This document shows, piece after piece, positions 1 to 8,770 of a stretch of 64,000 nt of DNA. The DNA is taken from assembly GCF_011758565.1 (NCBI RefSeq), contig NZ_JAAMOX010000001.1, forward strand, positions 496,001 to 560,000, given 5' to 3'. Below the pieces are notes generated by a model, which saw only the letters and a list, made by a program, of their open reading frames with translations, searched no databases and was not told the origin of the DNA. The DNA is from Lysinibacter cavernae. GTDB taxonomy: Bacteria > Actinomycetota > Actinomycetes > Actinomycetales > Microbacteriaceae. Positions within the stretch are counted from its first letter, which is position 1; each line of letters begins with the position of its first letter. The position numbers were made by a program, and so were the translations under genes.

Positions 1-378
1 TAGCTTCGCTTTAGCCGCGGCAAATTCGTCGTCGGTTAGGGCTCCAGCCGAGTGCAGATCAGCCAATTGCTTGAGCTGGTCGAGCAGCGCGCCCTGTTCG
101 GAAGGTACCGCGGCTGCCGAGGAAGGTACCTGAGGTATCGGCGCAGGTTGCGCGTTGGCTGTGCCACTTGCGTCCTGAGCCGCCTTGGCTGCCGCGGCAT
201 CGACCTGATCTTGGCGTTGCTGTTCCTCATAGGCAAGGCTCTGCTGCTCAGTTTCGTAGCGGTTGCGCCGCCGCCGACGGATGCCGCCAGTGACGGCCGT
301 TGCCGTGCCCGCGACGATCGCGGTGCGGGCGGCAAGCCCGAGCAGTCCTGGTCGACCAATTCTGCCAAAGAGAGGCAT
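1..378 (-). CDS. SHOCT-domain protein with N-terminal hydrophobic segment (partial, runs off the window)
   Basis: This reading frame starts at ATG 378 and stays open to base 1, giving 126 codons; the stop lies outside the window. A clear ribosome site (AAGGAGCA) precedes the start. Residues about 8-32 are hydrophobic and Gly/Ala-rich, followed by a run of arginines (IRRRRRNR), which suggests a single membrane anchor. A Gln/Ala/Pro-rich linker then leads to a SHOCT motif: LLDQLKQLADLHSAGALTDD, then EFAAAKAKL. SHOCT domains are short C-terminal oligomerisation modules, so the true stop is probably only a few codons away. It lies 45 nt downstream of the GAP-family gene on the same strand, so the two are likely co-transcribed. 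The specific function is unknown. Confidence 0.8.
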   Translation of the reverse strand, partial: MPLFGRIGRPGLLGLAARTAIVAGTATAVTGGIRRRRRNRYETEQQSLAYEEQQRQDQVDAAAAKAAQDASGTANAQPAPIPQVPSSAAAVPSEQGALLDQLKQLADLHSAGALTDDEFAAAKAKL

Positions 379-423
379 AGTGTGCTCCTTGATATTGTGT
401 CCTGCGAATGGGTAGGGATGCGA

Positions 424-1095
424 CTAAAAACTTCCGATGCCTTTCCCGATTTGGGAAACGCCAATGACGAGCAGAAGAACCGCCATGATCGCGGCGTTGT
501 TTCCCACAAGCCACACCCGAAGGCTTTCAAGCGTTGCCGAGAGCTTGTCGGAGGCCACCAGGTAGGCAATCACCGGGACTGCAACGGACGCGCCCGCGAT
601 GACCGTGAAGATCACGATCGCCACGATAGTGGGGCCGACGTCCAGCGCCGCGAGGCCGATGGCCGTTCCTGCGGATGCGGCCATGATGAGGTTCTTCGGG
701 TTGACGGCGGCAAGCACAAAGCCGAGCGCCAGACCCCGGCCAACAGTCATGGTGTCGATCGCTGCCATCCACTTTGGCAATGCCGCGTCTTCTCCTGGCT
801 TCGGCCGGGAACGCCACTGCTTCACCGCTAAGAGCAGCAGCAGGACACCGAGCACAATCTTGATCACACCAGCGATGGGTTGAGAAGCGGAAGGGTCAGT
901 AGCGGGAATCAGCGACGAAACGAGGGTAAAAACCGTAACCGCGATCACAATGCCTGCGAGCCAGCCGACCAGAAAACCGAGGCTTGTTCTGCGCGCGTGT
1001 GGCGAGAGCAGCATCAGAATCGCCGCAATGATCGGCAACGGGCTGATGGTCACGCCAATTGCAAGTGGAAGGATTTCGCCGATAACCGGTCCCAT
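424..1095 (-). CDS. GAP/Sap-family integral membrane protein (sulfolipid-1-addressing protein family)
   Basis: The 223-residue protein opens with EILPLAIGVTISPLPIIAA, the characteristic first helix of the actinobacterial GAP (SfLAP/Sap, PF11139) family. Five to six hydrophobic helices are visible, with a conserved ALGFVLAAVNPKNLIMAASA stretch near the middle. In mycobacteria a family member (Sap) helps move sulfolipid-1 precursors across the membrane; most other members are uncharacterised. The gene diverges from a second family member at 1262 across a 166-bp intergenic region and is followed by the SHOCT gene. The ribosome site is weak (GAAAGCAG). Its placement beside sulfate permeases and sulfatases hints at handling of a sulfated or anionic lipid, but that is inference. 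Confidence 0.85.
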   Translation of the reverse strand: MGPVIGEILPLAIGVTISPLPIIAAILMLLSPHARRTSLGFLVGWLAGIVIAVTVFTLVSSLIPATDPSASQPIAGVIKIVLGVLLLLLAVKQWRSRPKPGEDAALPKWMAAIDTMTVGRGLALGFVLAAVNPKNLIMAASAGTAIGLAALDVGPTIVAIVIFTVIAGASVAVPVIAYLVASDKLSATLESLRVWLVGNNAAIMAVLLLVIGVSQIGKGIGSF

Positions 1096-1261
1096 AGTGT
1101 GCTGCTTTCGTCGGTGTGCTCACCAGTCTGCGAGGTCGCCGCGGCCTCGGCTTCATCCGATGCGGGTGATTACACCGCAGTAGACAACAACGAGTATGAA
1201 AGCGCGAGGGTCATGATTCGTCAGCATGAGGAGCTCGCATCAACACGATCAGAGGAACATC
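1096..1261. promoter_or_regulatory. Divergent intergenic region between the two GAP-family genes
   Basis: These 166 bases separate two outward-facing paralogues and must hold promoters for both transcription units, including the long rightward operon 1262-8650. I could not assign convincing -10/-35 pairs or a clear palindrome. An AGAGGA ribosome site lies just before 1262. Confidence 0.5.
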
Positions 1262-1984
1262 ATGACCGAACTGTTGCTGAACCTACTGCCGCTGGCAATA
1301 GGTGTGATTGTGAGCCCGCTTGCAATTATGGCGTTGGTCGCTGTGCTCGTTTCACGGAATGCGCGACGGAACGGACTGGCGTTTTTGCTTGGCTGGATCG
1401 CGGCAATCTGCCTGGTTATGGTGCTCTGCTGGTGGATTTTCTCATCGCTCACGCCACCGGACCGCGGCCCGGCCTCAACCTGGGTCAGCATCGTTCGACT
1501 GCTGATCGGGCTCATCCTTGTGGTCGCGGCAGGGTACGTCTGGCTGCGAGGACGCCACCACGTCCGCCAGATGGCGGCGGCCGTTTCGCCAAAGGACGTT
1601 GTTGCGGCGGCCCCGCAGCTCCCAGGCTGGCTGAAATCGGTTGATACGTTTACCCCGTCTCGGTCGTTTTTGCTCGGCGTTGGCATCTTCATTCTCAACC
1701 CGGTTGATCTCTCGTGTGCGGTCTTGGCAACGCTCGATATTCATCAGGCTGATCTGTCCTCGGGGCCAACCGTTCTTGCCGCGATCCTCTTTGGCACGAT
1801 TGCCGCCTCGCCGGTGCTGATCCCCGTGCTTATCGTGCTGGTTAAGGGGCAGCAGGCCGACCCGTTCCTGAAACGGGCGCGCACATGGATCGCGGGGAAT
1901 ACGAGCATCCTCAACGCGCTTCTGCTTGGGCTCATTGGGTTGATGCAACTGAGCAAGGCCGTCTCCGCCTTATTGGCCAGCTAA
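1262..1984 (+). CDS. GAP/Sap-family integral membrane protein, second copy
   Basis: This 240-residue membrane protein belongs to the same family as the divergent gene at 424-1095. Both begin with LLPLAIGV or a close variant (NLLPLAIGVIVSPLAIMALV here) and share a central FILNPVDLSCAVLA segment corresponding to the NPKNL motif. An upstream ATG at 1226 is in frame, but ATG 1262 is preceded by AGAGGA and matches the family's usual N-terminus, so I chose 1262. Six hydrophobic segments are visible. It is the first gene of a rightward series (GAP, SulP, PLDc_N/SHOCT, DUF1269, sulfatase, SulP) with gaps of 2-47 nt, so an operon is likely. The function in this organism is unknown. Confidence 0.85.
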   Translation: MTELLLNLLPLAIGVIVSPLAIMALVAVLVSRNARRNGLAFLLGWIAAICLVMVLCWWIFSSLTPPDRGPASTWVSIVRLLIGLILVVAAGYVWLRGRHHVRQMAAAVSPKDVVAAAPQLPGWLKSVDTFTPSRSFLLGVGIFILNPVDLSCAVLATLDIHQADLSSGPTVLAAILFGTIAASPVLIPVLIVLVKGQQADPFLKRARTWIAGNTSILNALLLGLIGLMQLSKAVSALLAS

Positions 1985-2023
1985 CCAACAAACCACCGGC
2001 GCAGCCGATGGAAGGGAAAAATC

Positions 2024-3754
2024 ATGAAGTTTCGAGTGCTACCTGGGCTCCACGTTCGTAACCTCGGTCGTGAATCACTTGCGGGCGTGACCCTCATGGC
2101 GATTGCGGTGCCACTCAACATTGGTTATGCGCAGATCGCCGGGCTGCCAGCGACCGCGGGTCTCTACTCGCTTATCCTGCCCTGCATCATGTTCGCGCTC
2201 ATCGCCTCGACCCGGCAACTCATCGCGTCGCCTGATGCCGCGGCCGCCGCGCTTGTTGCTTCGTCGCTCGGCGGTTTGGCGACGGCCGGCGGCAAAGACT
2301 ACATCCAGCTGGCCATGGCACAGGCGATTATCGGGGCGGTGTTCTTTGGTTTGTGCGCGATCTTTAAGCTCGGGTTTCTCGCCAACTTTCTATCGGAGCC
2401 CATCCTGATCGGATTTGTAGGTGGTCTTGCCCTCGATATCTTGCTCAGCCAGGTGGCCAAGATGCTCGGCGTCAAGATCAACAGCGGCGATGACTTCATC
2501 CCGAGGGTCGGTGAACTCGTGAGCGGCTTAGGCACAACAAACGTGTGGTCGCTCCTCATCTCTGGTCTTGCCGTTGCCGTACTTGTTGGTGGACGGAAGC
2601 TTGCTGGCCGTTTCCCGTGGGCCCTTGTTGTCTTGATCGTTGGCACGATTGCGGTTGTATCGACGGGGGCTGAAGCCGCTGGCGTCGCCGTGCTTGGCCA
2701 CGTCGATGCGGGAGCGCCCGCGCTCACCTGGCCACAGATCTCCCCGAGCGAATGGCTCAAGGTCACCCCGAGCGCCCTCGCCCTGACGCTCGTCGCGATG
2801 GCGGAAGGGCTGCTGGTCGCCCGTCGCTACGGTCAAAAACGCGGTTACAGCACAAACCCTAACCGCGATCTCGCGGCCTTTGGTGCGGCAAACCTTGCGG
2901 CAGGAGTGACCGGAGGCTTCACTGTCGGCTCCTCGACCTCCCGCACCGCGGCCCTTGACCAGGCCGGATCTCGAACGCAACTGCCGTCGATTGTTGCCGC
3001 GGTCGGAACGCTCCTGCTTGTACTGTTTGGCACGGCGTTACTTGAACACATTCCCTCACCAGCAATTGGCGCAATTGTCGCCGTCGCCGTCTTTCCCCTC
3101 CTTGGTATTGGCGATCTTGCGCACCTCTGGAGGGTTCGTAAGTTCGAATTTGCCGTGGCAGCAGTGTGCTTCCTCGGGGCGCTTCTGCTTGGACCCATCA
3201 TCGGAATCATGCTTGCCTTCGTGCTGTCCCTCGTGAACCTCGCACGACGGGCATCCTCGCCGCGTGTTGATCTTCTGGTGAGCCAGCAGGGGGGCTCGCT
3301 CTCAAGCGAACCGCTCACCAATACCGCCTCAACCGGGGTTGCCGATGTCGCAGTTGTGCGATTCGCGGCCCCGATCTTCTTCGCAAATGCTGGGGTGCTG
3401 AGCGATCGGCTCAGCCAGGTCATCACGGCGGGCTCACAGAACGGACTTGTCAACCTTGTCCTTGATTGCGAAGCGATTACCGACATCGACGTCACAGGTG
3501 CCAAAGCGGTTGCCGAAATCACTGAGGTTGCGCAGCAGGCGGGTGTCACACTGCACCTTTCGCGCTTGCGAACCGATATCGCAGCCGAGTTCGCACAGCT
3601 TGGCGTCTTTGACGGCGTCGACCACTATGCGACCAACGAGGACGCGTTGGCCAGTCTTTCTGGCGGTCACCAGTCGAGCTCACCCCACCAGGGTGAGGCG
3701 CTGGCACTGGCGCCACAGGAAGATACAACTAACCCAAAAAATCCTACTGATTAG
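2024..3754 (+). CDS. SulP-family inorganic anion transporter with C-terminal STAS domain
   Basis: The 576-residue protein shows the SulP layout. An N-terminal transmembrane domain of about ten helices begins with GVTLMAIAVPLNIGYAQIAG and GLYSLILPCIMFALI. The family motif region GFTVGSSTSRTAALDQAGSR lies near residues 295-315. A cytoplasmic STAS domain (about residues 440-545) contains LVLDCEAITDIDVTGAKAVA. SulP proteins move sulfate, bicarbonate, chloride or other anions; the substrate cannot be read from sequence. Sulfate is suggested by the two sulfatases and the FGE nearby. It starts 39 nt after the GAP gene behind a GGAAGG site and ends 11 nt before the next gene. Confidence 0.93.
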   Translation: MKFRVLPGLHVRNLGRESLAGVTLMAIAVPLNIGYAQIAGLPATAGLYSLILPCIMFALIASTRQLIASPDAAAAALVASSLGGLATAGGKDYIQLAMAQAIIGAVFFGLCAIFKLGFLANFLSEPILIGFVGGLALDILLSQVAKMLGVKINSGDDFIPRVGELVSGLGTTNVWSLLISGLAVAVLVGGRKLAGRFPWALVVLIVGTIAVVSTGAEAAGVAVLGHVDAGAPALTWPQISPSEWLKVTPSALALTLVAMAEGLLVARRYGQKRGYSTNPNRDLAAFGAANLAAGVTGGFTVGSSTSRTAALDQAGSRTQLPSIVAAVGTLLLVLFGTALLEHIPSPAIGAIVAVAVFPLLGIGDLAHLWRVRKFEFAVAAVCFLGALLLGPIIGIMLAFVLSLVNLARRASSPRVDLLVSQQGGSLSSEPLTNTASTGVADVAVVRFAAPIFFANAGVLSDRLSQVITAGSQNGLVNLVLDCEAITDIDVTGAKAVAEITEVAQQAGVTLHLSRLRTDIAAEFAQLGVFDGVDHYATNEDALASLSGGHQSSSPHQGEALALAPQEDTTNPKNPTD

Positions 3755-3765
3755 AGGAGAGACTC

Positions 3766-4161
3766 ATGAATTTCTGGACTGATTTTTGGAGCGTACTGTG
3801 GTTTGCCTTCTGGATGTTTGCGTTCATCGCCTACCTCATGGTGCTGTTCTCGATCATCGGCGATATCTTCAGGGACCGAGCGCTGAACGGCTGGTTCAAA
3901 GCCATCTGGATCATCTTCCTTGTCTTTGTTCCGTTCCTCACCGCCGTCATCTACCTCATTGCACGAGGCAACGGCATGGCCGAACGCCAGGCAAAGGACT
4001 ACAAGGAAGCGCAATCGGCGACCGAGAGCTACATTCGCGATGTTGCCGGTTCGAGCCCGTCCGACGAGATCGCGAAGGCGCAGAGCCTGCTTCAGTCCGG
4101 AACAATTACTCAGGCCGAATTTGAGGCCATCAAGCGTCACGCACTCGGCGCCCACTCCTAA
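3766..4161 (+). CDS. Small membrane protein with PLDc_N-like N-terminus and C-terminal SHOCT domain
   Basis: The protein has 131 residues. Two hydrophobic helices (about residues 9-33 and 44-66) resemble the PLDc_N (phospholipase D N-terminal, nuclease-lacking) module often seen alone in actinobacteria. The C-terminal part, from about residue 98, reads SPSDEIAKAQSLLQSGTITQ then AEFEAIKRHAL, a recognisable SHOCT motif. AGGAGAG lies just ahead of the ATG, and the previous stop is 11 nt upstream. It is not an enzyme; no HKD motif is present. Together with the SHOCT protein at the left edge this gives two SHOCT proteins in one locus, a possible scaffold or oligomerisation partner set. The function is unknown. 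Confidence 0.85.
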   Translation: MNFWTDFWSVLWFAFWMFAFIAYLMVLFSIIGDIFRDRALNGWFKAIWIIFLVFVPFLTAVIYLIARGNGMAERQAKDYKEAQSATESYIRDVAGSSPSDEIAKAQSLLQSGTITQAEFEAIKRHALGAHS

Positions 4162-4208
4162 CCGTTCATATTTGTACCGTTCGAATACCAGCAGAAAGAA
4201 GTAACCAC

Positions 4209-4703
4209 ATGTCAGACCTCATCGTGATCTCGTTCGACACCGAAGCAGAAGCGGAAGGCGCCTACGAGCGCATCCAACAACTCCAAAACGACCTCGTTGT
4301 TGAACTTGCAGGGCTCGCCCTTGTCAAGGTTGACGAGAACGGCAAAACCCACGTAGAAACGCCTGGAGCCGTCGGAAAAGTCGGCGTCGGGGCCGTCGGG
4401 GGCGCGCTGTTTGGTACGCTCATCGGCATTTTGTTCTTCATCCCTGTCATTGGGCTGGTCTTTGGTGGCGTCCTCGGTGGCCTGTTTGCCGGCCTCGACA
4501 AGACCGGGCTCAACAGCGAGTTTCGGAGCCGGGTGAAGGATGCTGTCGCTCAGGGACGGTCCGCCGTTGTGCTCTACGCGTTCAAACTCACGGAAGACAA
4601 ATTTGCCGAGGCGCTCGCACCGTTTAACGGAACCATCGTGCAGACCTCGCTGTCTGAGGCCGACGAGAAGGCGCTCGCTCATGACCTCGGCACCGCTCAG
4701 TAA
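4209..4703 (+). CDS. DUF1269-family protein with glycine-zipper membrane segment
   Basis: The 164-residue protein begins with SDLIVISFDTEAEAEGAYER, typical of DUF1269 proteins, whose N-terminal ferredoxin-like fold is followed by a Gly-rich hydrophobic hairpin. Here residues about 56-100 form a dense glycine zipper (GAVGKVGVGAVGGALFGTLI, then a second hydrophobic arm). The C-terminal part returns to a mixed alpha/beta pattern. Members occur widely in actinobacteria and proteobacteria, often in stress-related loci, without a defined biochemical role. It sits 47 nt after the SHOCT gene and 33 nt before the sulfatase, inside the putative operon. Confidence 0.88.
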   Translation: MSDLIVISFDTEAEAEGAYERIQQLQNDLVVELAGLALVKVDENGKTHVETPGAVGKVGVGAVGGALFGTLIGILFFIPVIGLVFGGVLGGLFAGLDKTGLNSEFRSRVKDAVAQGRSAVVLYAFKLTEDKFAEALAPFNGTIVQTSLSEADEKALAHDLGTAQ

Positions 4704-4736
4704 CTTCCGCTCGTAACCCGCAAAGGATCACGCATC

Positions 4737-7061
4737 ATGGCTAAGAAATTCGGCGGCGTCATCAATCTTGACGTTCGCGATTCGGTTCCAGACTGGAGCC
4801 CATACCTTGCAGAGAAGGCGCCGGCCGGTGCCCCAAACATCCTGATCGTGCTGTATGACGACACCGGCCTCGCCGCCTGGTCGCCCTACGGGGGCGGCAT
4901 CAATATGCCAACGCTCGAACGTCTTGCCGAGAACGGGCTCACGTACACGCAGTGGCACACAACGGCGTTGTGCTCGCCTACACGATCGTGCTTCCTGACC
5001 GGGCGAAACCATCACGAGAACGGCTTTGCATCTATCTCTGAGGCGGCCTCAGGATTCCCGGGCCACAATTCCCACATTCCGTTCGAAAACGCGTTTATGG
5101 CCGAGGTGCTGCGTGAAAAGGGCTGGAACACGTTCTGGCTTGGCAAGAATCACAACGTGCCGGTCGACGAGTGGGACATGGGCGCGACGAAGCGCAACTG
5201 GCCGCTTGCGCGAGGGTTTGACCGCTTCTACGGATTCCTCGGAGGAGAGACCAATCAGTGGTATCCCGACCTGACTGAGGACAACCATTTCATCGACCAG
5301 CCGTACCTCCCAGAAGACGGCTACCACCTGTCGAAGGATCTTGCGGATAAAGCGATCTCGTTCATCCGCGATTCAAAGCAGTCTCAGCCAGAGAAACCGT
5401 GGTTCACCTTCTTCTGCCCAGGGGCAAATCACGCACCCCACCACGCCCCAGAGGAATGGATAGCCAAGTACAAGGGCAAATTCGACGACGGATACGAGGC
5501 ATATCGCGAGTGGGTACTTCCGCGCATGATCGAGAAGGGAATCTTGCCTGACGGCACCGAACTGACTGATCTGAACCCCATGCCTGACGGCACATTTACC
5601 GAAACGGATTCGGTGCTGCCGTGGGACACCCTTTCGGACGACCAGAAGCGCCTTTTTAGCCGGATGGCGGAGGTCTACGCTGGGTACTCGGAATACACAG
5701 ACCATCAGGTTGGGCGCATTATCGATTACCTCGAAGAATCCGGTCAGCTCGAGAACACCATCGTTGTGTACGCCGCTGACAACGGCGCATCCGGTGAGGG
5801 CAGCCCCAACGGTTCGGTCAACGAGAATAAGTTCTTCAACAGCTTCCCTGACGACCTCGAAGAGAACCTGGGGATGATCGATAAGCTTGGCGGCCCTGAT
5901 GCCTACAACCATTACCCAACCGGGTGGGCTGCCGCATTCTCAACGCCGTTCCGCATGTTCAAGCGCTACTCCTACCAGGGTGGTGTCGCTGACCCCTTGG
6001 TTATCTCATGGCCAGCCGGCATTGCGGCCAGAGGGCAGATCCGGAGTCAGTATCACCACGTGACAGATATCGTGCCAACGCTGCTCGAAGCGGTTGGCGT
6101 CGAGTTCCCTCAATCGGTGAACGGCTACGAACAAACGCCATTGCCAGGTGTGTCGATGGCTTACTCCTTCGACGCCGAACCGGACGCACCAACCCAGAAA
6201 CAGGTTCAGCACTACGAAATGCTGGGAACGCGAGCGATCTGGAATAACGGCTGGAAAGCGGTTACGGTTCACGGCCCACAGTTGGATAAGGGGCATTTTG
6301 ACGAAGACCAGTGGCAACTGTTCCACACCGATGTCGACCGCTCCGAGAGCACGGACCTTGCGGAGCAGCATCCGGAAAAACTTGAGCAGCTCAAGGCATT
6401 GTGGATGGAGCAGGCGCTGAAGTACAAGGTGCTTCCCCTGAACGACCTTGGCCTTCGCGGCATCCTCGCCATGGAGTTTAAGGTTCCGGTTCCACCGAGC
6501 GGGCAGTACACCTACTACCCACAAACGCTTGAAGTGCCTGAACGGCTTGCCGCGAACACCCACGGGGTGTCGTTTAAGGTGCTCTCAGACGTGACCTTTA
6601 CCCCAACAACCGAGGGCGTCATCTGGGCGCACGGTTCCCGGTTTGGCGGGCATACGCTCTTTGTGAAAGACGGCAAGATTCACTACGCCTATAACTTCCT
6701 CGGCATTCGTCCATATCAGTACGTGGTTGCCGAGACGGTTCCAACCGATGGGCGGCACATCATCGGCGTCGACTTCGCCAAGGAGCGTACCGGCGAACAC
6801 TACGAATCGTTTGGCACGGCAACCGTGTATATCGATAGTTCGAAGGAAGCCTCGGCCGAGATCCGAACCCAGAGCGGGCACTTCACGCTCTGCGGGGAGG
6901 GCTTATGCATCGGATACGACGGGGGAGACAGCGTCGTTGACGACTATTCCAACGGATTTCCGCTCGTGAACGGCGAGATCCATTCCGTCGTCTTTGATGT
7001 GGCCGACGACGCGTATATCGACGTTGAACGCCACCTCGCCGCCGCCTACAGTAGGGATTAG
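4737..7061 (+). CDS. Large type I (formylglycine) sulfatase
   Basis: The 774-residue arylsulfatase-family protein carries the sulfatase signature CSPTR at residues 79-83, with Cys79 as the residue to be converted to formylglycine. The early metal-binding motif is NILIVLYDDTG (about residues 34-44). A later metal site is seen in YAADNGASGEG, and histidines in GANHAPHHAP. The final ~160 residues look like a beta-rich accessory domain (GVIWAHGSRFGGHTLF and onward). There is no signal peptide or TAT motif, so the enzyme appears cytosolic. It matches the long sulfatases of actinobacteria rather than the ~500-residue secreted ones. The FGE gene at 8771 can supply the activation step. Substrate unknown. 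The next gene starts 2 nt after its stop. Confidence 0.93.
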   Translation: MAKKFGGVINLDVRDSVPDWSPYLAEKAPAGAPNILIVLYDDTGLAAWSPYGGGINMPTLERLAENGLTYTQWHTTALCSPTRSCFLTGRNHHENGFASISEAASGFPGHNSHIPFENAFMAEVLREKGWNTFWLGKNHNVPVDEWDMGATKRNWPLARGFDRFYGFLGGETNQWYPDLTEDNHFIDQPYLPEDGYHLSKDLADKAISFIRDSKQSQPEKPWFTFFCPGANHAPHHAPEEWIAKYKGKFDDGYEAYREWVLPRMIEKGILPDGTELTDLNPMPDGTFTETDSVLPWDTLSDDQKRLFSRMAEVYAGYSEYTDHQVGRIIDYLEESGQLENTIVVYAADNGASGEGSPNGSVNENKFFNSFPDDLEENLGMIDKLGGPDAYNHYPTGWAAAFSTPFRMFKRYSYQGGVADPLVISWPAGIAARGQIRSQYHHVTDIVPTLLEAVGVEFPQSVNGYEQTPLPGVSMAYSFDAEPDAPTQKQVQHYEMLGTRAIWNNGWKAVTVHGPQLDKGHFDEDQWQLFHTDVDRSESTDLAEQHPEKLEQLKALWMEQALKYKVLPLNDLGLRGILAMEFKVPVPPSGQYTYYPQTLEVPERLAANTHGVSFKVLSDVTFTPTTEGVIWAHGSRFGGHTLFVKDGKIHYAYNFLGIRPYQYVVAETVPTDGRHIIGVDFAKERTGEHYESFGTATVYIDSSKEASAEIRTQSGHFTLCGEGLCIGYDGGDSVVDDYSNGFPLVNGEIHSVVFDVADDAYIDVERHLAAAYSRD

Positions 7062-7063
7062 TC

Positions 7064-8650
7064 GTGACCAACGGCACCCGCCGGGCCTCCTGGATGCTAC
7101 CGACGCTGCGAGGTTACCAACGCTCGTGGCTCGGGAGGGACATCCTCGCAGGGCTCTCGGCGGGTGCCGTTGTCATCCCTCAAGCGATGGCCTATTCGAC
7201 CATCGCCAACCTTCCGGTCGAACTGGGGGTGTACACCTGTATTGTTCCGATGCTGGTGTACGCCTTTCTTGGTGGTTCGCGGGCGATGAGCGTTTCAACC
7301 ACCTCGACCATTGCAACACTCACCGCAACCACACTTGTCACGGCCGGTGTTGCGGCCGGCTCTGACGATGCGCAGCAGGCCGTCCTGACGCTCACCTTGC
7401 TCGTCGGAGTGATCCTTGGCGTCGCGCGACTGTTCCGCATTGGGTCGCTTGTTGAGAACATCAGCCAGGCAACGCTCATCGGCATCAAAGTGGGGCTTGG
7501 TGCGACCGTTGCGCTTGGGCAGCTGCCAAAGATGTTTGGGGTTGACGTTCAGCAAACCGGCCACGGGTTCATCAGGGCGGTGATCGCGTTGATTGAGGCG
7601 CTTCCGCAGTTAAGCGTGACGACGCTGCTCTTTTCGGCTGGCACAGTTGCCGTGCTCGTGATCCTTCCTCGGCTCGTGGCCCGGATTCCGGCACCGCTTG
7701 TTGTGGTCGCGCTCGGCATCCTCCTGACCGCCCTCGTCCCACCCGCAACAAGTGGCATCGCGGTCATCGCGCCAGTCTCGACCGGACTCCCGCTGCCGGC
7801 GATACCGTCGCTGAGCGGAATCGGCGAGCTGATTCCAGGTGCACTAGCGATCGCGATCATGGCCTTTCTTGAAACGGCATCTGTCGCACGCGGCATTCGC
7901 CAGCACGGGGATCCCACTATCGATAGCAATCAAGAATTGCTGGCGACAAGCGCCACCAACCTCATCGGTTCGTTCTTCCACTGCCTTCCGTCGGCCGGCG
8001 GCTTTTCGCAGAGCGCGGTTAATCAGCGCGCGGGCGCGAGGTCGCAGCTGTCGAGCATCACAACGGCCGTGCTTGCGGTGCTCGTTTTGCTGTTTCTTGC
8101 CCCTGTGCTCAGCTTATTGCCGCAGGCGACACTCGCTGCCATGGTGTTTGTTGCCGTCATCGGGCTTATCGATGTCCCCGGAATGGTCAGGCTCTTCCGC
8201 CTCAGCAAGGCCGAGTTTTGGACCTCAGTCGTGACCGCACTGATTGGGCTTTCCGTCGGTTTGCTGCCCGCCGTAGCCGCTGGAGTTGTGCTCACTCTTG
8301 GCCTCGTCCTTCACGAACTGAATAAGCCGCGCATCGAGGCGCGTCCGCTCGACGGTGGAGGCCTTTCCATCCGTGTGTTGAGCCCGCTCTACACCGCAAA
8401 TTTGCTCTCAACGACTCAGGCGATCGCCGCCGCCGCGCAGGAGGCAGAGGCCGGCTCGGTCATTGCGTTGGACTTCTCGACGCAGAATGTGGTTTCGGTC
8501 ATGGTGATCGACGGCATGCGGGACCTCGACAACGACCTCGCTGCCGACGGATACCGTGTGCTCATCACAAACCTCCCACTTGGCGCGCTGGCACTTGCAG
8601 AGCAGACGTCCTGGTGGAAGCGAGTGATCGATGAGGGGCGCGTGCGCTAG
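7064..8650 (+). CDS. SulP-family inorganic anion transporter, second copy
   Basis: The 528-residue SulP permease starts at GTG 7064, only 2 nt after the sulfatase stop, which implies translational coupling. The transmembrane domain begins GLSAGAVVIPQAMAYSTIAN, the classic SulP opening. The second conserved block is FHCLPSAGGFSQSAVNQRAG. A shortened STAS domain occupies about residues 425-520 (VIALDFSTQNVVSVMVIDGM). It differs clearly from the first SulP at 2024, so the locus carries two diverged anion permeases rather than a recent duplication. Anion identity and direction of transport are not visible; release or uptake of sulfate linked to the sulfatases is the natural hypothesis. Confidence 0.93.
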   Translation: MTNGTRRASWMLPTLRGYQRSWLGRDILAGLSAGAVVIPQAMAYSTIANLPVELGVYTCIVPMLVYAFLGGSRAMSVSTTSTIATLTATTLVTAGVAAGSDDAQQAVLTLTLLVGVILGVARLFRIGSLVENISQATLIGIKVGLGATVALGQLPKMFGVDVQQTGHGFIRAVIALIEALPQLSVTTLLFSAGTVAVLVILPRLVARIPAPLVVVALGILLTALVPPATSGIAVIAPVSTGLPLPAIPSLSGIGELIPGALAIAIMAFLETASVARGIRQHGDPTIDSNQELLATSATNLIGSFFHCLPSAGGFSQSAVNQRAGARSQLSSITTAVLAVLVLLFLAPVLSLLPQATLAAMVFVAVIGLIDVPGMVRLFRLSKAEFWTSVVTALIGLSVGLLPAVAAGVVLTLGLVLHELNKPRIEARPLDGGGLSIRVLSPLYTANLLSTTQAIAAAAQEAEAGSVIALDFSTQNVVSVMVIDGMRDLDNDLAADGYRVLITNLPLGALALAEQTSWWKRVIDEGRVR

Positions 8651-8770
8651 CTCAGGGGATAACCGAACCAGATGTTGCAGATGTCTTGGTTGTGTAGCTC
8701 GGCGAGCAACGGCCCAAGCATGGAACATACACCGGGGCTGCACGCCCGTCTGTCGCGCCGCGAGACGCCG

